The notes below the pieces were generated by a model. That model made no database searches and was not told the DNA's origin. It saw only the letters and a program-made list of their open reading frames with translations. Source: Flavivirga amylovorans (GTDB taxonomy: Bacteria > Bacteroidota > Bacteroidia > Flavobacteriales > Flavobacteriaceae). Taken from it: 64,000 bases of DNA. Of this stretch, positions 35,834 to 44,615 are shown one piece after another. Both the position numbers and the translations under genes were made by a program. Within the stretch, counting starts at the first letter, position 1. Every line of letters begins with the position of its first letter. The stretch spans positions 43,784-107,783 of the forward strand of contig NZ_JAUOEM010000009.1 of the NCBI RefSeq assembly GCF_030540875.1, written 5' to 3'.

Positions 35834-36416
35834 AAAGATGAAAATAAAAACAATACACATATTCATAATATTTATAATTGTAGTATTAGCACAATTATTT
35901 ATTCCTTTTCAAATGATTTTTAATCAGGAAACAATTTTGGAAAAAGGAAAAGCTTATAAGTTTAAAACACAACCAGTTGATCCAACAGATCCTTTTAAAG
36001 GTAAATATATAACTCTTAATTATGAGATAAACAGATATAAAACGAATGATTCTTTATGGGAACGAAATGAAGCCATCTATGTTTACTTAACAAAGGATAG
36101 TCTGGGCTTTGCTAAAATAGCAGCTATTAATAAGGAGGTCCTGTTAAACAATGGTAACGATTATATAAAAGCTAAAGCAAGATGGTATTCAAAGTATTCA
36201 AAGGAACTAAGTATAGAGCTTCCTTTTAATCGCTATTATATGGAAGAAACTAAAGCGTATAATGCTGAGGTAGCAGTTAGAAATAGGCAACGCGATTCTT
36301 TGCCAAATAACACGTATGCGTTAGTTTATGTTAAAGATGGAGAAGCTGTTTTAGATGATGTCATAATTGATGACATGTCTATTAAGGATTACGTAGAAAA
36401 AGGGATCTCTGAATAA
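35823..36416 (+). CDS. GDYXXLXY domain protein
   Basis: The 197-residue protein has one N-terminal membrane helix (about 11-30) and an extracytoplasmic beta domain. It carries the family signature as GKYITLNY (60-67) after TQPVDPTDPFKG. The start may be ATG 35823, overlapping the previous gene by 11 bp, or ATG 35838. The family name describes the motif, and the function is unknown. In other bacteria it co-occurs with DUF2157 membrane proteins, matching this operon, of which it is the last member. A 44-bp gap separates it from the hydrolase pair. Confidence 0.9.
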   Translation: MKTKKMKIKTIHIFIIFIIVVLAQLFIPFQMIFNQETILEKGKAYKFKTQPVDPTDPFKGKYITLNYEINRYKTNDSLWERNEAIYVYLTKDSLGFAKIAAINKEVLLNNGNDYIKAKARWYSKYSKELSIELPFNRYYMEETKAYNAEVAVRNRQRDSLPNNTYALVYVKDGEAVLDDVIIDDMSIKDYVEKGISE

Positions 36417-36460
36417 TTAGCTCTATTTATTGTATCTTAGTATAATAACGTTTTTTTGCT

Positions 36461-37339
36461 ATGCCTTATTGGTTGTACATTACGATACTTGTTTTGATTG
36501 CTTATGTTGCAATAAGTATTGCTTTGTACTACCTACAGGATTATATGTTGTTTAAACCAGAAAAACTTCCTGAGGATTTTGAATTTAATTATGAAAATCA
36601 AGCATTTAAAGAGTATAATTTAGAAACAAGGGATGGCGCGATAATTAACGGCGTTCGGTTTTTTCCGAAAGGAGAAAGTAAGGGGGTTGTGCTCTATTTA
36701 AAAGGAAACTCTAAAAGTATTAAAGGCTGGGGGAAATTTGCTGTAGATTTTACCAGACATGGTTATAACGTTTTAATGGTGGATTATCGAGGTTTTGGAA
36801 AAAGCACAGGGAGACGCTCACAGAAAGCTATCAAACGAGATTTGCAAAAGGTTTATGATAAGATAAAAGAGCTTACGACCGAGGATAGAATTATACTTTA
36901 CGGGAGATCTTTAGGTTCTGGATTTGCTGCTAAACTAGCTTCGATGAATCAGCCCAAAATGCTTATTATGGATGCGCCTTATTATAGCCTAACAAAAGTA
37001 ACAGCTCGTTACGCACCTTTTATGCCTTTGTCTATTTTAATAAAATACCCATTACCAACTTATAAATGGTTAAAATATGTGCAATGTCCGATACATATTA
37101 TCCATGGTACTAACGATAAACTTATTCCATATAAAACGAGTGTGAAATTATCTAAAGTGAATCCAAAACTTACTAAATTACATTCGGTAATTGGCGGTGG
37201 ACATAAAAATTTAAATAACTTTGAATCGTATCATAAAATGATTCATGAAATTTTAAATAGAGTTCCCGAAGAAATAGATTTATCAACTACAAGTATACAT
37301 GTCAAACATACGTCAAAGAAAAGTAATACGGAGGTTTAA
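36461..37339 (+). CDS. Membrane-anchored alpha/beta hydrolase, first of a tandem pair
   Basis: The 292-residue protein has an N-terminal membrane helix (about 5-25). Its alpha/beta hydrolase fold resembles the BEM46/ABHD13 group. The nucleophile elbow is GRSLGSG (S150), the acid is in HGTNDKLIP (near 222), and the catalytic histidine is in GGGHKN (near 256). The usual oxyanion segment HGN is KGN here (LYLKGNSKS), which may change activity. It overlaps its paralogue by 41 bp. A serine esterase or lipase facing the periplasm or cytoplasm is likely; the substrate is unknown. Confidence 0.88.
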   Translation: MPYWLYITILVLIAYVAISIALYYLQDYMLFKPEKLPEDFEFNYENQAFKEYNLETRDGAIINGVRFFPKGESKGVVLYLKGNSKSIKGWGKFAVDFTRHGYNVLMVDYRGFGKSTGRRSQKAIKRDLQKVYDKIKELTTEDRIILYGRSLGSGFAAKLASMNQPKMLIMDAPYYSLTKVTARYAPFMPLSILIKYPLPTYKWLKYVQCPIHIIHGTNDKLIPYKTSVKLSKVNPKLTKLHSVIGGGHKNLNNFESYHKMIHEILNRVPEEIDLSTTSIHVKHTSKKSNTEV

Positions 37340-38123
37340 AAGGGTAGGTGTTTTTTTAATAGGCTTATATATTCTGGTTGGAGCCTTAATATATTTTACA
37401 CAGGAAAAAATGCTGTTTTATAAAATGGAGTTGCCTCAAGATTACACGTATACGTTTTCATATCCTTTTGAAGAATTATTTTTTAAAACTGAAAAAGATG
37501 CGATCATTAATGCGGTTCATTTTAAAGTAAAAACCCCTAAAGGAGTCGTTTTATACTTCCATGGAAATGGTAGCAATTTACCTCGTTTGGAGAAAATTTC
37601 AGGATATTTTATAGAAAAGGGGTATGAGGTTTTAATTATGGATTACAGGGGGTATGGGAAAAGTACTGGTGTATTAAACGAAGAAGCGTTTTACAATGAT
37701 GCTCAATATTGTTATAATTATTTAAAAAAGCATTATGATGAATCGGATATTATACTCTATGGGCGTTCTATTGGAACAGGTATAGCTACTTTTTTGGCCT
37801 CAGAAAATAGCCCGCAACAACTTATCTTAGAAGCTCCTTACCATAGTGTTGAAGATGTTGCGAACCGTAGGTTTCCTATATATCCGACAAAAGGGATGTT
37901 AAAATACAAGTTTCCTAGTTTTAAGTATATCTCCAATGTGAAATGTCCGATTTCAATATTTCATGGAACCGACGATTTTGTTATCTCTTTTAAATCGGGT
38001 AAAAGACTTTTTAATGCCGCTCCTAAAGCGTTAGCAACATTTATAGGAATTGAAGGAGGAAGACATACTAATTTAAATCGTTTTAAAGCCTATCACAATC
38101 AAATGGCAAAATTATTACCTTAA
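37299..38123 (+). CDS. Membrane-anchored alpha/beta hydrolase, second of a tandem pair
   Basis: The 274-residue paralogue of the preceding protein has a basic head (RQRKVIRRFKR), a membrane helix (about 16-34) and a hydrolase domain. The oxyanion segment FHGNGSN is complete. The elbow GRSIGTG holds S157, the acid is in HGTDDFVIS and the histidine in GGRHTN. All catalytic positions look intact. Its start overlaps the upstream gene by 41 bp, with no later ATG before the membrane helix. The stop overlaps that of the convergent MG2-plug gene by 4 bp. Confidence 0.88.
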   Translation: MSNIRQRKVIRRFKRVGVFLIGLYILVGALIYFTQEKMLFYKMELPQDYTYTFSYPFEELFFKTEKDAIINAVHFKVKTPKGVVLYFHGNGSNLPRLEKISGYFIEKGYEVLIMDYRGYGKSTGVLNEEAFYNDAQYCYNYLKKHYDESDIILYGRSIGTGIATFLASENSPQQLILEAPYHSVEDVANRRFPIYPTKGMLKYKFPSFKYISNVKCPISIFHGTDDFVISFKSGKRLFNAAPKALATFIGIEGGRHTNLNRFKAYHNQMAKLLP

Positions 38124-40597
38124 TCAACTTCAAGTGTTGTTAAATGGTATACAGGAATTCCGGTATCAGTTATCCCTTCAATCTTAATGGCGTAATTGCT
38201 TCGAGTATCGCTAGTAAAGAAAGAAACTTCAGATTTACTAGTGTCTCTGGTAAGTTTTATTTTGGGCTCCCAATGCAAAGTGGTTCTAATATCTTGTTTA
38301 ATAGCCTCATCAAAACCATTTAAATGATCTGGAGCATAAAACTCCCGGGCTGTATAAAACCCTAAAGCTTTAAAATCTATAATGCCTGGTTTACGTTTAA
38401 CATTTATATTTCTAATGCCAGCTCCGGTTCTGGAATATATTGCGATAACACCATTTCCACTATTGCTAAAAAAGAAAGCATCTGCTCCTTTTAATACATC
38501 TATAAACTCAATCTGACCACTATTCATATAGGAAATATCACCTATTTCAACAGGTATTCCGTCTAAAAAAATACGAGGAGTTCCTCCATTTCTTATGGAG
38601 ATTGAACCATTATAAGCTAAGACTCCGGGAATCATAGCTAATAAGTCAAAAATAGTTAGTGATTCACTATTGGGATAATCATTTAAATCTATCCTGTTTG
38701 ACGGAAACCCATAACTGGTTCTCTCGTTTAATAGTGTATTTCTTTTTTCTCGTTCCGATTTTCGTTGTGCTGTAATAATGACTTCATCAAGCACTCTGGC
38801 GGATTCTTCAAATTCAGATTCTATTTTTGTAATGGATTGAGATTGCTTTATAAAATTGATTATTTTCTGCTTGTCATTTACATTTGGTCTTAAAAGTGTA
38901 TTTCGTGAAACTTTTGGGCTATTATTAAAATCGTCATCTAGAAGGATATTAACAAAGCGGTTTTTTTTATTGTCATCCGATTTAAAATCTTTAACACGTG
39001 CTTCAATAAGTATGGGAATGGAATCATTAAAAACAAAAGGCCCATATTTGAATGCCCCGTTAGCATTAGATTGTTTTTTGTCTTGATAAAGATCACTCCC
39101 CATAAAAGTAAGTCTGGTAGCAGCAGAAAACGACTGCTTGGTTCCTTTTAAAGCTATTGTACGTCCTGAAATATAAATTCCTGTTTCTGGTTTAAAGTGT
39201 GCTTTTTCTGCTGCGGTATTATACAAAATAGTATTCCAGGTAAAACGTCTCCAACCATGCGTAAGCATAACCAAATCTAATAAATAATGTCTTTTTATGT
39301 CATTTTCTTTTTCAAAGAAATAACCAGGATTTTCAATGTTCCCTCTTAAATCGGAATTCAATAAAAGATATGTTTTAATATTTTCACTCTTAGAATTTTG
39401 TCCAACAGCATCTAAGTCACTTACAGACATTGATAAATTTCCGAGAGCCTGATTGCCATTTTTATCTACTAAGTCAATTTGGATACTAACTTTATCTCTG
39501 GTTTTATAAACTGTCTTGTTTTTACTAACATTAATATTTATATTATTTGCAGGGTTATTTATGTATACCAAACGTTCACAAACAGGTTTTCCGTTATTAT
39601 CAAATAAAGTAAAATTAACCACACCATTTTGTAAATTGTTTGTGTTTAATTTTATAGAATAGGTGTTTTTATTTTCAGTTTCTAGTTTTTCAAAAAAGAG
39701 TTTGCCTCTTTGATGTGCCACCAAAAAGGAATTTTTTAACCCTAAATCTACATTGGCGGTGGCTTTTAGAATAATTTGATGACCATTATTTACAATGCTT
39801 AAATGATATCCTTGTGGAAGCGCTTTTGGTAATGGGTATTTTATTTCCTGATTGTTAATAATTACGCTCGCATAATAACTTTTGTTCGCTTCAGGTATCA
39901 TGGTTACATAGCCTAAACCGAACTCAAAAGTTTCAAATGGGCAAATTGTAGTACCATCAGAATCTTTAATAGTGCCTTTAACAATTATATGCCTATTTTG
40001 TTTGTCTTTAACTTTAAGTGCTACTTTAGAAATTAATCCGTTAATTAAATAACCACTTTCTGGATAAAAGTTAATTTCAGGTTTTTCAATTAACTCTTTT
40101 TCTAATAAAGGTTTTTTGTTTTTATCTAAGCTGACTACTATGTCGTTTAAACTATCGTTTACTACTAAATTCAAAATAGGAATCTGTTTCTGAAAAAAGT
40201 AATCGGTATCTTTATTTCGCATATAATTGGTATACGCTCTAAGCATATAATTTCCCGGAGTCCATTCTTTTCTTATTTTGAAGTCACCTGGAACACTAAT
40301 ATCATTTGTATACAGTTGCTTTTTAGAAACAATACTATCATTTTCATTAATTAACTCTACATAAATAACACGACTTTTATCCGATCTTTTATGATCAATG
40401 CCATTAACTAAATAAGCCGTATACCAAATATCTTCTCCTGTAGCATAGTAAGGTTTGTCTGTTTGTACATATATTTTTTCGGGATAATAGTTCGTGTAAT
40501 CTTCTAGTTTTTCAATTAAAAGCTTTCTGAAATTATTAAATGACGAGAAAGATAAAAGCATGATAATTACAAACAATAAGGCGATTTTTTTAATCAT
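38120..40597 (-). CDS. MG2-like protein with C-terminal TonB plug domain, no barrel
   Basis: The 825-residue exported protein has a weak signal segment (MIKKIALLFVIIMLLSFSSF). Alpha-2-macroglobulin MG2-type beta-sandwiches follow (IYVQTDKPYYATGEDIWYTAY near 42-62, and PVCERLVYINNPANNI near 335). A carboxypeptidase-regulatory-like section comes next, then a TonB plug-like domain (about 640-730: LNDYPNSESLTIFDLLAMIPGV, GTPRIFLDGIPVEI, GVIAIYSRTGAG, each part of a longer stretch). No 22-strand barrel follows; only about 95 residues remain. Such proteins are known in Bacteroidota but their mechanism is not. The gene is convergent with the second hydrolase. Confidence 0.85.
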   Translation of the reverse strand: MIKKIALLFVIIMLLSFSSFNNFRKLLIEKLEDYTNYYPEKIYVQTDKPYYATGEDIWYTAYLVNGIDHKRSDKSRVIYVELINENDSIVSKKQLYTNDISVPGDFKIRKEWTPGNYMLRAYTNYMRNKDTDYFFQKQIPILNLVVNDSLNDIVVSLDKNKKPLLEKELIEKPEINFYPESGYLINGLISKVALKVKDKQNRHIIVKGTIKDSDGTTICPFETFEFGLGYVTMIPEANKSYYASVIINNQEIKYPLPKALPQGYHLSIVNNGHQIILKATANVDLGLKNSFLVAHQRGKLFFEKLETENKNTYSIKLNTNNLQNGVVNFTLFDNNGKPVCERLVYINNPANNININVSKNKTVYKTRDKVSIQIDLVDKNGNQALGNLSMSVSDLDAVGQNSKSENIKTYLLLNSDLRGNIENPGYFFEKENDIKRHYLLDLVMLTHGWRRFTWNTILYNTAAEKAHFKPETGIYISGRTIALKGTKQSFSAATRLTFMGSDLYQDKKQSNANGAFKYGPFVFNDSIPILIEARVKDFKSDDNKKNRFVNILLDDDFNNSPKVSRNTLLRPNVNDKQKIINFIKQSQSITKIESEFEESARVLDEVIITAQRKSEREKRNTLLNERTSYGFPSNRIDLNDYPNSESLTIFDLLAMIPGVLAYNGSISIRNGGTPRIFLDGIPVEIGDISYMNSGQIEFIDVLKGADAFFFSNSGNGVIAIYSRTGAGIRNINVKRKPGIIDFKALGFYTAREFYAPDHLNGFDEAIKQDIRTTLHWEPKIKLTRDTSKSEVSFFTSDTRSNYAIKIEGITDTGIPVYHLTTLEVD

Positions 40598-40835
40598 ATT
40601 TTATAGGAGAAAATAAAAAAGGTTGCTTAAAATGACCAAAATAAGGTTTAAATTGCTAATAATGTGTTAAGAAATAGTGAATATTAGGCTTGATTGGGTC
40701 GTTATTAGCTTGGATAGAAGCCATGCTTATTTCTTAAAAAATTAACATCTCTTTCTCTGTTTCTTAAATAAAACATAAAAGATAAATTTACAGTGTTAAA
40801 TGTTTCTAAATCTATATAAGGACCTCAGGAAAAGG

Positions 40836-40993
40836 TTGCAATTTTGCAATGTAAATACAACATTATTTGATGTGTTAGTAATGTGAATGTTTACAAATTT
40901 AAAGAAACCTAAAGTTTAGTTTTAAACATAGTTAGTTTGTTAGTTGTTAGTTAGTAAAAAAGCCAGTAATTATAAAATTGCTGGCTTTTTTTA
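40836..40993 (+). ncRNA. Candidate small RNA in the 40598-41005 gap
   Basis: This gap lies between a leftward gene start (40597) and a leftward gene end (41006), so no protein gene reads rightwards here. A -7-like CAATTTTG (40839-40846) and a strong plus-oriented hairpin at 40956-40991 could define a transcript of about 135 nt. The sequence before the hairpin includes GTTAGTTTGTTAGTTGTTAGTTAGT. No -33 box and no open frame are visible. The remaining 40598-40835 looks featureless. Confidence 0.35.
40956..40991 (+). terminator. Hairpin terminator GCCAG..CTGGC before lysS end
   Basis: AAAAAAGCCAGTAAT pairs with ATTGCTGGCTTTTTT. The single non-Watson-Crick position is a U-G pair in plus-strand RNA but an A-C mismatch in minus-strand RNA. 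This favours use in the plus direction, although lysS (minus) also ends 15 bp away and may share it. Confidence 0.7.
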
Positions 40994-41005
40994 TGCGATG
41001 ATCTG

Positions 41006-42697
41006 TTAAGTTGTCTCAACAAACAAACCATCATCTGTTTTTTCAACTTTAGCTAAACTATTTTTTGTTAATTCCTTAATGGTTTTATCCCATTTTTTGT
41101 TTGATAATCCAGATTGAGCTTTTAAGTCATTTAAGCCTAATTTTTCAGCTTTCTTTAAAACCTCTAAAACAGCTTTTGCTTCATCACTAATTGCTATGGC
41201 CTTTTTCTCAGGTCTCATTTGTGGGAAGAATAAAACCTCTTGTATCGATTGGTTATTGGTTAAAAACATAATCAACCTATCCATGCCGATACCCATACCA
41301 GATGTAGGAGGCATACCATACTCTAAGGCGCGTAAAAAGTCATGATCAATAAACTCTGTTGCTTCATCATCTCCTTTGGCAGCTAATTTAAGTTGATGTT
41401 CAAAGCGTTCACGCTGATCAATAGGATCATTAAGTTCAGAATAAGCATTCGCAATTTCTTTACCGCAAACCATTAATTCAAAACGTTCCGTTAGTTCTGG
41501 GTTTTCTCTATGTTCTTTACATAATGGACTCATCTCTTTCGGATAGTCTGTTATGTAGGTAGGCTGTATATAGTTTCCTTCGCATTTTTCACCAAAAATT
41601 TCATCAATCAATTTGCCTTTTCCCATTGTATCATCCACTTCAATGCCTAAGTCTTTAGCTGCTTGTTTAATCTCATCTTCAGTTTTACCAGTAATATCAA
41701 ACCCTGTAAAATGCTTAATAGAATCTGCCATTGTCACACGGGCATATGGTGCTTTAAAGTCTATTTCATGATCTCCAAAAGTGGCTTTCGTTGTTCCGTT
41801 TACGGCGATAGCGCAATGCTCTAATAAACGCTCGCAAAAGTCCATCATCCAGTTGTAGTCTTTGTAAGCTACATAGATTTCCACAGCCGTAAATTCTGGA
41901 TTATGTGTTCTGTCCATGCCCTCGTTTCTAAAATTTTTAGAAAACTCGTATACACCATCAAAACCACCAACAATCAATCGTTTTAGGTATAACTCATTAG
42001 CTATTCGCATATATAACGGAATATCTAAAGCATTATGATGCGTAATAAAAGGGCGTGCCGCTGCACCACCAGGAATTGGTTGTAATACAGGTGTTTCAAC
42101 TTCAAAATAACCAAAGTCATTAAAAAACTGACGCATAGCGTTAAACAATTTGGTACGCTTTACAAAAACATCTTTTACATGCGAGTTTACTACCAAATCG
42201 GCATAACGCTGTCTGTAACGCTGTTCGGGATCTGTGAAAGCATCATATACTACACCATCTTTTTCCTTAGGTAATGGTAACGGTTTTAAGGCTTTGCTTA
42301 GTAAAGTGAAATCTTTCACTTTAACTGTTTTTTCTCCTACTTGAGTTGTAAATAATTCGCCTTCAATACCTATAAAATCACCAAAATCTATAAGCTTTTT
42401 AAAAACCTCGTTGTATTTCTCTTTGTCTTCTCCAAGACAGATTTCATCACGATTAAAATACACTTGTATTTTTCCTTCGGCATCCTGTAATTGTGCAAAG
42501 CTTGCTTTTCCTTGTACCTTTATCATCATTAATCTACCAGCAATAACAACCTGTTTACCATTTTCAAACTGATCTTTTACCTGTTTGGAGGTATGGTTTA
42601 CTGGATATAAATCTGCAGGGTATGGATTAATACCTAATGCACGTAACTTTGTTAACTTTTCTCTTCTTACAAGCTCTTGCTCTGATAATTGCGACAT
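41006..42697 (-). CDS. lysS: Lysine-tRNA ligase, class II
   Basis: LysS charges tRNA-Lys. The 563-residue protein has an N-terminal OB-fold anticodon-binding domain (about 55-150, VVIAGRLMMIKVQGKASFAQLQD). The class II core has motif 2 in FRNEGMDRTHNPEFT and motif 3 in SGMGIGMDRLIMFL. It is about 55 residues longer than E. coli LysS because of a C-terminal helical tail (KAEKLGLNDLKAQSGLSNKKW). That tail is usual in Bacteroidota to my knowledge. Single gene with its own promoter. Confidence 0.98.
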   Translation of the reverse strand: MSQLSEQELVRREKLTKLRALGINPYPADLYPVNHTSKQVKDQFENGKQVVIAGRLMMIKVQGKASFAQLQDAEGKIQVYFNRDEICLGEDKEKYNEVFKKLIDFGDFIGIEGELFTTQVGEKTVKVKDFTLLSKALKPLPLPKEKDGVVYDAFTDPEQRYRQRYADLVVNSHVKDVFVKRTKLFNAMRQFFNDFGYFEVETPVLQPIPGGAAARPFITHHNALDIPLYMRIANELYLKRLIVGGFDGVYEFSKNFRNEGMDRTHNPEFTAVEIYVAYKDYNWMMDFCERLLEHCAIAVNGTTKATFGDHEIDFKAPYARVTMADSIKHFTGFDITGKTEDEIKQAAKDLGIEVDDTMGKGKLIDEIFGEKCEGNYIQPTYITDYPKEMSPLCKEHRENPELTERFELMVCGKEIANAYSELNDPIDQRERFEHQLKLAAKGDDEATEFIDHDFLRALEYGMPPTSGMGIGMDRLIMFLTNNQSIQEVLFFPQMRPEKKAIAISDEAKAVLEVLKKAEKLGLNDLKAQSGLSNKKWDKTIKELTKNSLAKVEKTDDGLFVETT

Positions 42698-42727
42698 ATT
42701 TTAAATACTGAGTGAATTTTAAAGGCA

Positions 42728-42735
42728 CAAAGATA
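42728..42735 (-). promoter_or_regulatory. -7 element of lysS
   Basis: On the minus strand TATCTTTG matches TAnnTTTG, 30 bp before the lysS start. No clear -33 box. 42736-42949 holds no gene I can identify. Confidence 0.5.
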
Positions 42736-42949
42736 ATCATTTGATTTGCGTTTTACGATTATTGATTTACGATTTTTTTAGCATCGCTATGGTTAGGTTA
42801 TCTATTAAAACGTCTCTGTCTAGCAGAGGATAAAAGGGTTTTCTTTGAGATGAATAACGTAAATTGTAACAAAATAGAAACGACAACGTCAAATAATTAA
42901 ATCATCAATCTGTACTGAACCTATTTCAGTATTATAAATAAATCAAAGT

Positions 42950-43108
42950 ATGAGTATCTGGAGAGTTTTACTGTCTATTATTTGCCCACCTTTAGCCATT
43001 ATCGATAAGGGCTGTGGTTCCATTTTTATTGTTTTTTTATTATGGCTTTGTGGCTGGGTACCTGGTGTTATTGCGGCGCTTGTTATTCTTAATAATCCAA
43101 ATAGATAA
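42950..43108 (+). CDS. Pmp3/YqaE family small membrane protein, 52 residues
   Basis: This short gene encodes MSIWRVLLSIICPPLAIIDK, then GCGSIFIVFLLWLCGWVPGV and IAALVILNNPNR. Two hydrophobic helices flank the family motif, seen here as CPPLAIIDKGCG and CGWVPGVIAAL. Pmp3/YqaE proteins are small membrane proteins linked to salt and membrane-potential stress in yeast and plants; their bacterial role is little known. Start and stop codons are clear, and the match is strong despite the short length. It lies 45 bp upstream of a lipoprotein gene that has its own -7 element. Confidence 0.93.
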   Translation: MSIWRVLLSIICPPLAIIDKGCGSIFIVFLLWLCGWVPGVIAALVILNNPNR

Positions 43109-43113
43109 AAGTG

Positions 43114-43121
43114 TATCTTTG
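43114..43121 (+). promoter_or_regulatory. -7 element of the 43154 lipoprotein gene
   Basis: TATCTTTG followed by C matches the -7 consensus, 33 bp before ATG 43154. No clear -33 box is visible. Confidence 0.5.
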
Positions 43122-43153
43122 CTTCCTGAATTATAACCCAAAATTTAATCAAC

Positions 43154-43912
43154 ATGAACAGATTGTACACCCTTATCGTAATTGTCATTTCTATTGGTTT
43201 TACTAGCTGCCAATTTTCTGAAAATATTTATATAAATGAAGATGGTACAGGAAGAATGGAATTTTCTTTTGACGGAACTCAGCTTATGCAAATGGCAGGA
43301 GATAAAATGGGAGAAACCCAAGAAGAAGCAATAGATTCAACCTTTAGTTTTAAAGAGTTGTTCGATTTAAAGCGAGATAGTATTTCTAAATTACCAGAGG
43401 AAAAGCAATTAAAATTAAAAAATTTAGAACCTTTTAACATGCATATGGTAATGAACCCAAAAACTTCAGAAATGAAGTTTGATATGTTTACAGATTTTAA
43501 AGAAGTAAGTGAACTTCAGGATATGTTTAAAGCAATGAATAGCTTTAGTGATTTAGAGCAAGGAAAGAAAGGTAAGCAATCTAATAGTCCTGCTAATCCG
43601 TTCTCGTCCCCTGAACTTGGTAAAAGTACGACGTTAGAGTATGATTTTGATGGAAAAACATTTAAGCGTGTTGCCAAAATAATTGACAAAGAAGCTTATA
43701 AAAAAGCAGCAGATAGTTTAGGAGAGATGGCGGTTATGTTTGGATCTTCTATGTATAAATTAAACTATCACTTTCCTAAGCCAATTAAATCTGTATCAAA
43801 CGAAAAGGCCATGTTTAGTGCAGATAAAAAAAGCTTTACAGTTGAGTTTGGTTTTATGGAATATTTATCAAACCCTGAAGCTTTGAATATAGATGTTGTA
43901 TTAGAAGATTAG
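43154..43912 (+). CDS. Conserved lipoprotein of unknown function
   Basis: The 252-residue protein has a lipoprotein signal ending in GFTSC (Cys 19). It starts its mature part QFSENIYINEDGTGRMEFSFDG, a strand pattern seen in conserved Flavobacteriia lipoproteins I cannot name. A Met-rich central stretch (LMQMAGDKMG; MHMVMNPKTSEMKFDM) and an Lys/Ser/Pro-rich linker (GKKGKQSNSPANPF) follow. It ends in a beta-rich domain. It lies 4 bp upstream of lipB and is probably cotranscribed with it, with no known functional link. Confidence 0.85.
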   Translation: MNRLYTLIVIVISIGFTSCQFSENIYINEDGTGRMEFSFDGTQLMQMAGDKMGETQEEAIDSTFSFKELFDLKRDSISKLPEEKQLKLKNLEPFNMHMVMNPKTSEMKFDMFTDFKEVSELQDMFKAMNSFSDLEQGKKGKQSNSPANPFSSPELGKSTTLEYDFDGKTFKRVAKIIDKEAYKKAADSLGEMAVMFGSSMYKLNYHFPKPIKSVSNEKAMFSADKKSFTVEFGFMEYLSNPEALNIDVVLED

Positions 43913-43916
43913 TATT

Positions 43917-44615
43917 TTGAATAGACAAATTGAGCTGCAAGACTTAGGTTTTAAAGATTACAAACAAACTTGGGATTACCAGGAGACGTTATTTAAAGCC
44001 ATAGTAGATACCAAAATTAAAAACAGGCGAGAGGAAGCAGCTTTACAAACAAAGAATCACTTTTTGTTTGTAGAGCATCCGCATGTTTACACCTTGGGTA
44101 AAAGTGGCGATTTGTCTAATCTGCTTTTAAATGAAGAACAACTCACCGAAAAAGGAGCGACTTTTTATAAAATTAACCGTGGTGGCGATATTACCTATCA
44201 CGGTCCGGGGCAAGTTGTAGGATATCCCATTCTAGACTTAGAAAACTTTTTTACAGACATACATAAATACCTTCGTTTTTTAGAGGAAATGATTATCTTA
44301 ACTCTTGATGAATATGGTTTAAAAGCGGAGCGTAGTAAAGGAGAAACAGGTGTCTGGTTAGATGTGGATACACCATTTGCTCGCAAAATTTGTGCTATGG
44401 GTGTTCGAGCCAGTCGTTGGGTGACCATGCATGGTTTTGCACTAAATGTAAATGCCAATTTAGGGTATTTCGATAATATTATACCTTGTGGTATTCGTGG
44501 TAAAGCTGTAACCTCTCTAAATGTGGAGCTTGGTGTAAAAGAAGTCCCTATGGCTGAGGTAAAAGAAAAACTTCTAAATCATTTTACAAACCTTTTTGAG
44601 GCTGAGTTTCTTTAG
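43917..44615 (+). CDS. lipB: Octanoyltransferase LipB
   Basis: LipB transfers octanoate from acyl carrier protein to lipoyl domains, the first step of lipoate assembly. The 232-residue protein has RGGDITYHGPGQVVGYPI (H95), the lysine of RKICAMG (K157) and the catalytic Cys in IIPCGIRGK (C191). Translation starts at TTG 43917 (MNRQIELQDLG); no ATG occurs before the conserved core. It follows the lipoprotein gene by 4 bp. It is convergent with the next gene, overlapping it by 4 bp. lipA is not in the window. Confidence 0.96.
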   Translation: MNRQIELQDLGFKDYKQTWDYQETLFKAIVDTKIKNRREEAALQTKNHFLFVEHPHVYTLGKSGDLSNLLLNEEQLTEKGATFYKINRGGDITYHGPGQVVGYPILDLENFFTDIHKYLRFLEEMIILTLDEYGLKAERSKGETGVWLDVDTPFARKICAMGVRASRWVTMHGFALNVNANLGYFDNIIPCGIRGKAVTSLNVELGVKEVPMAEVKEKLLNHFTNLFEAEFL

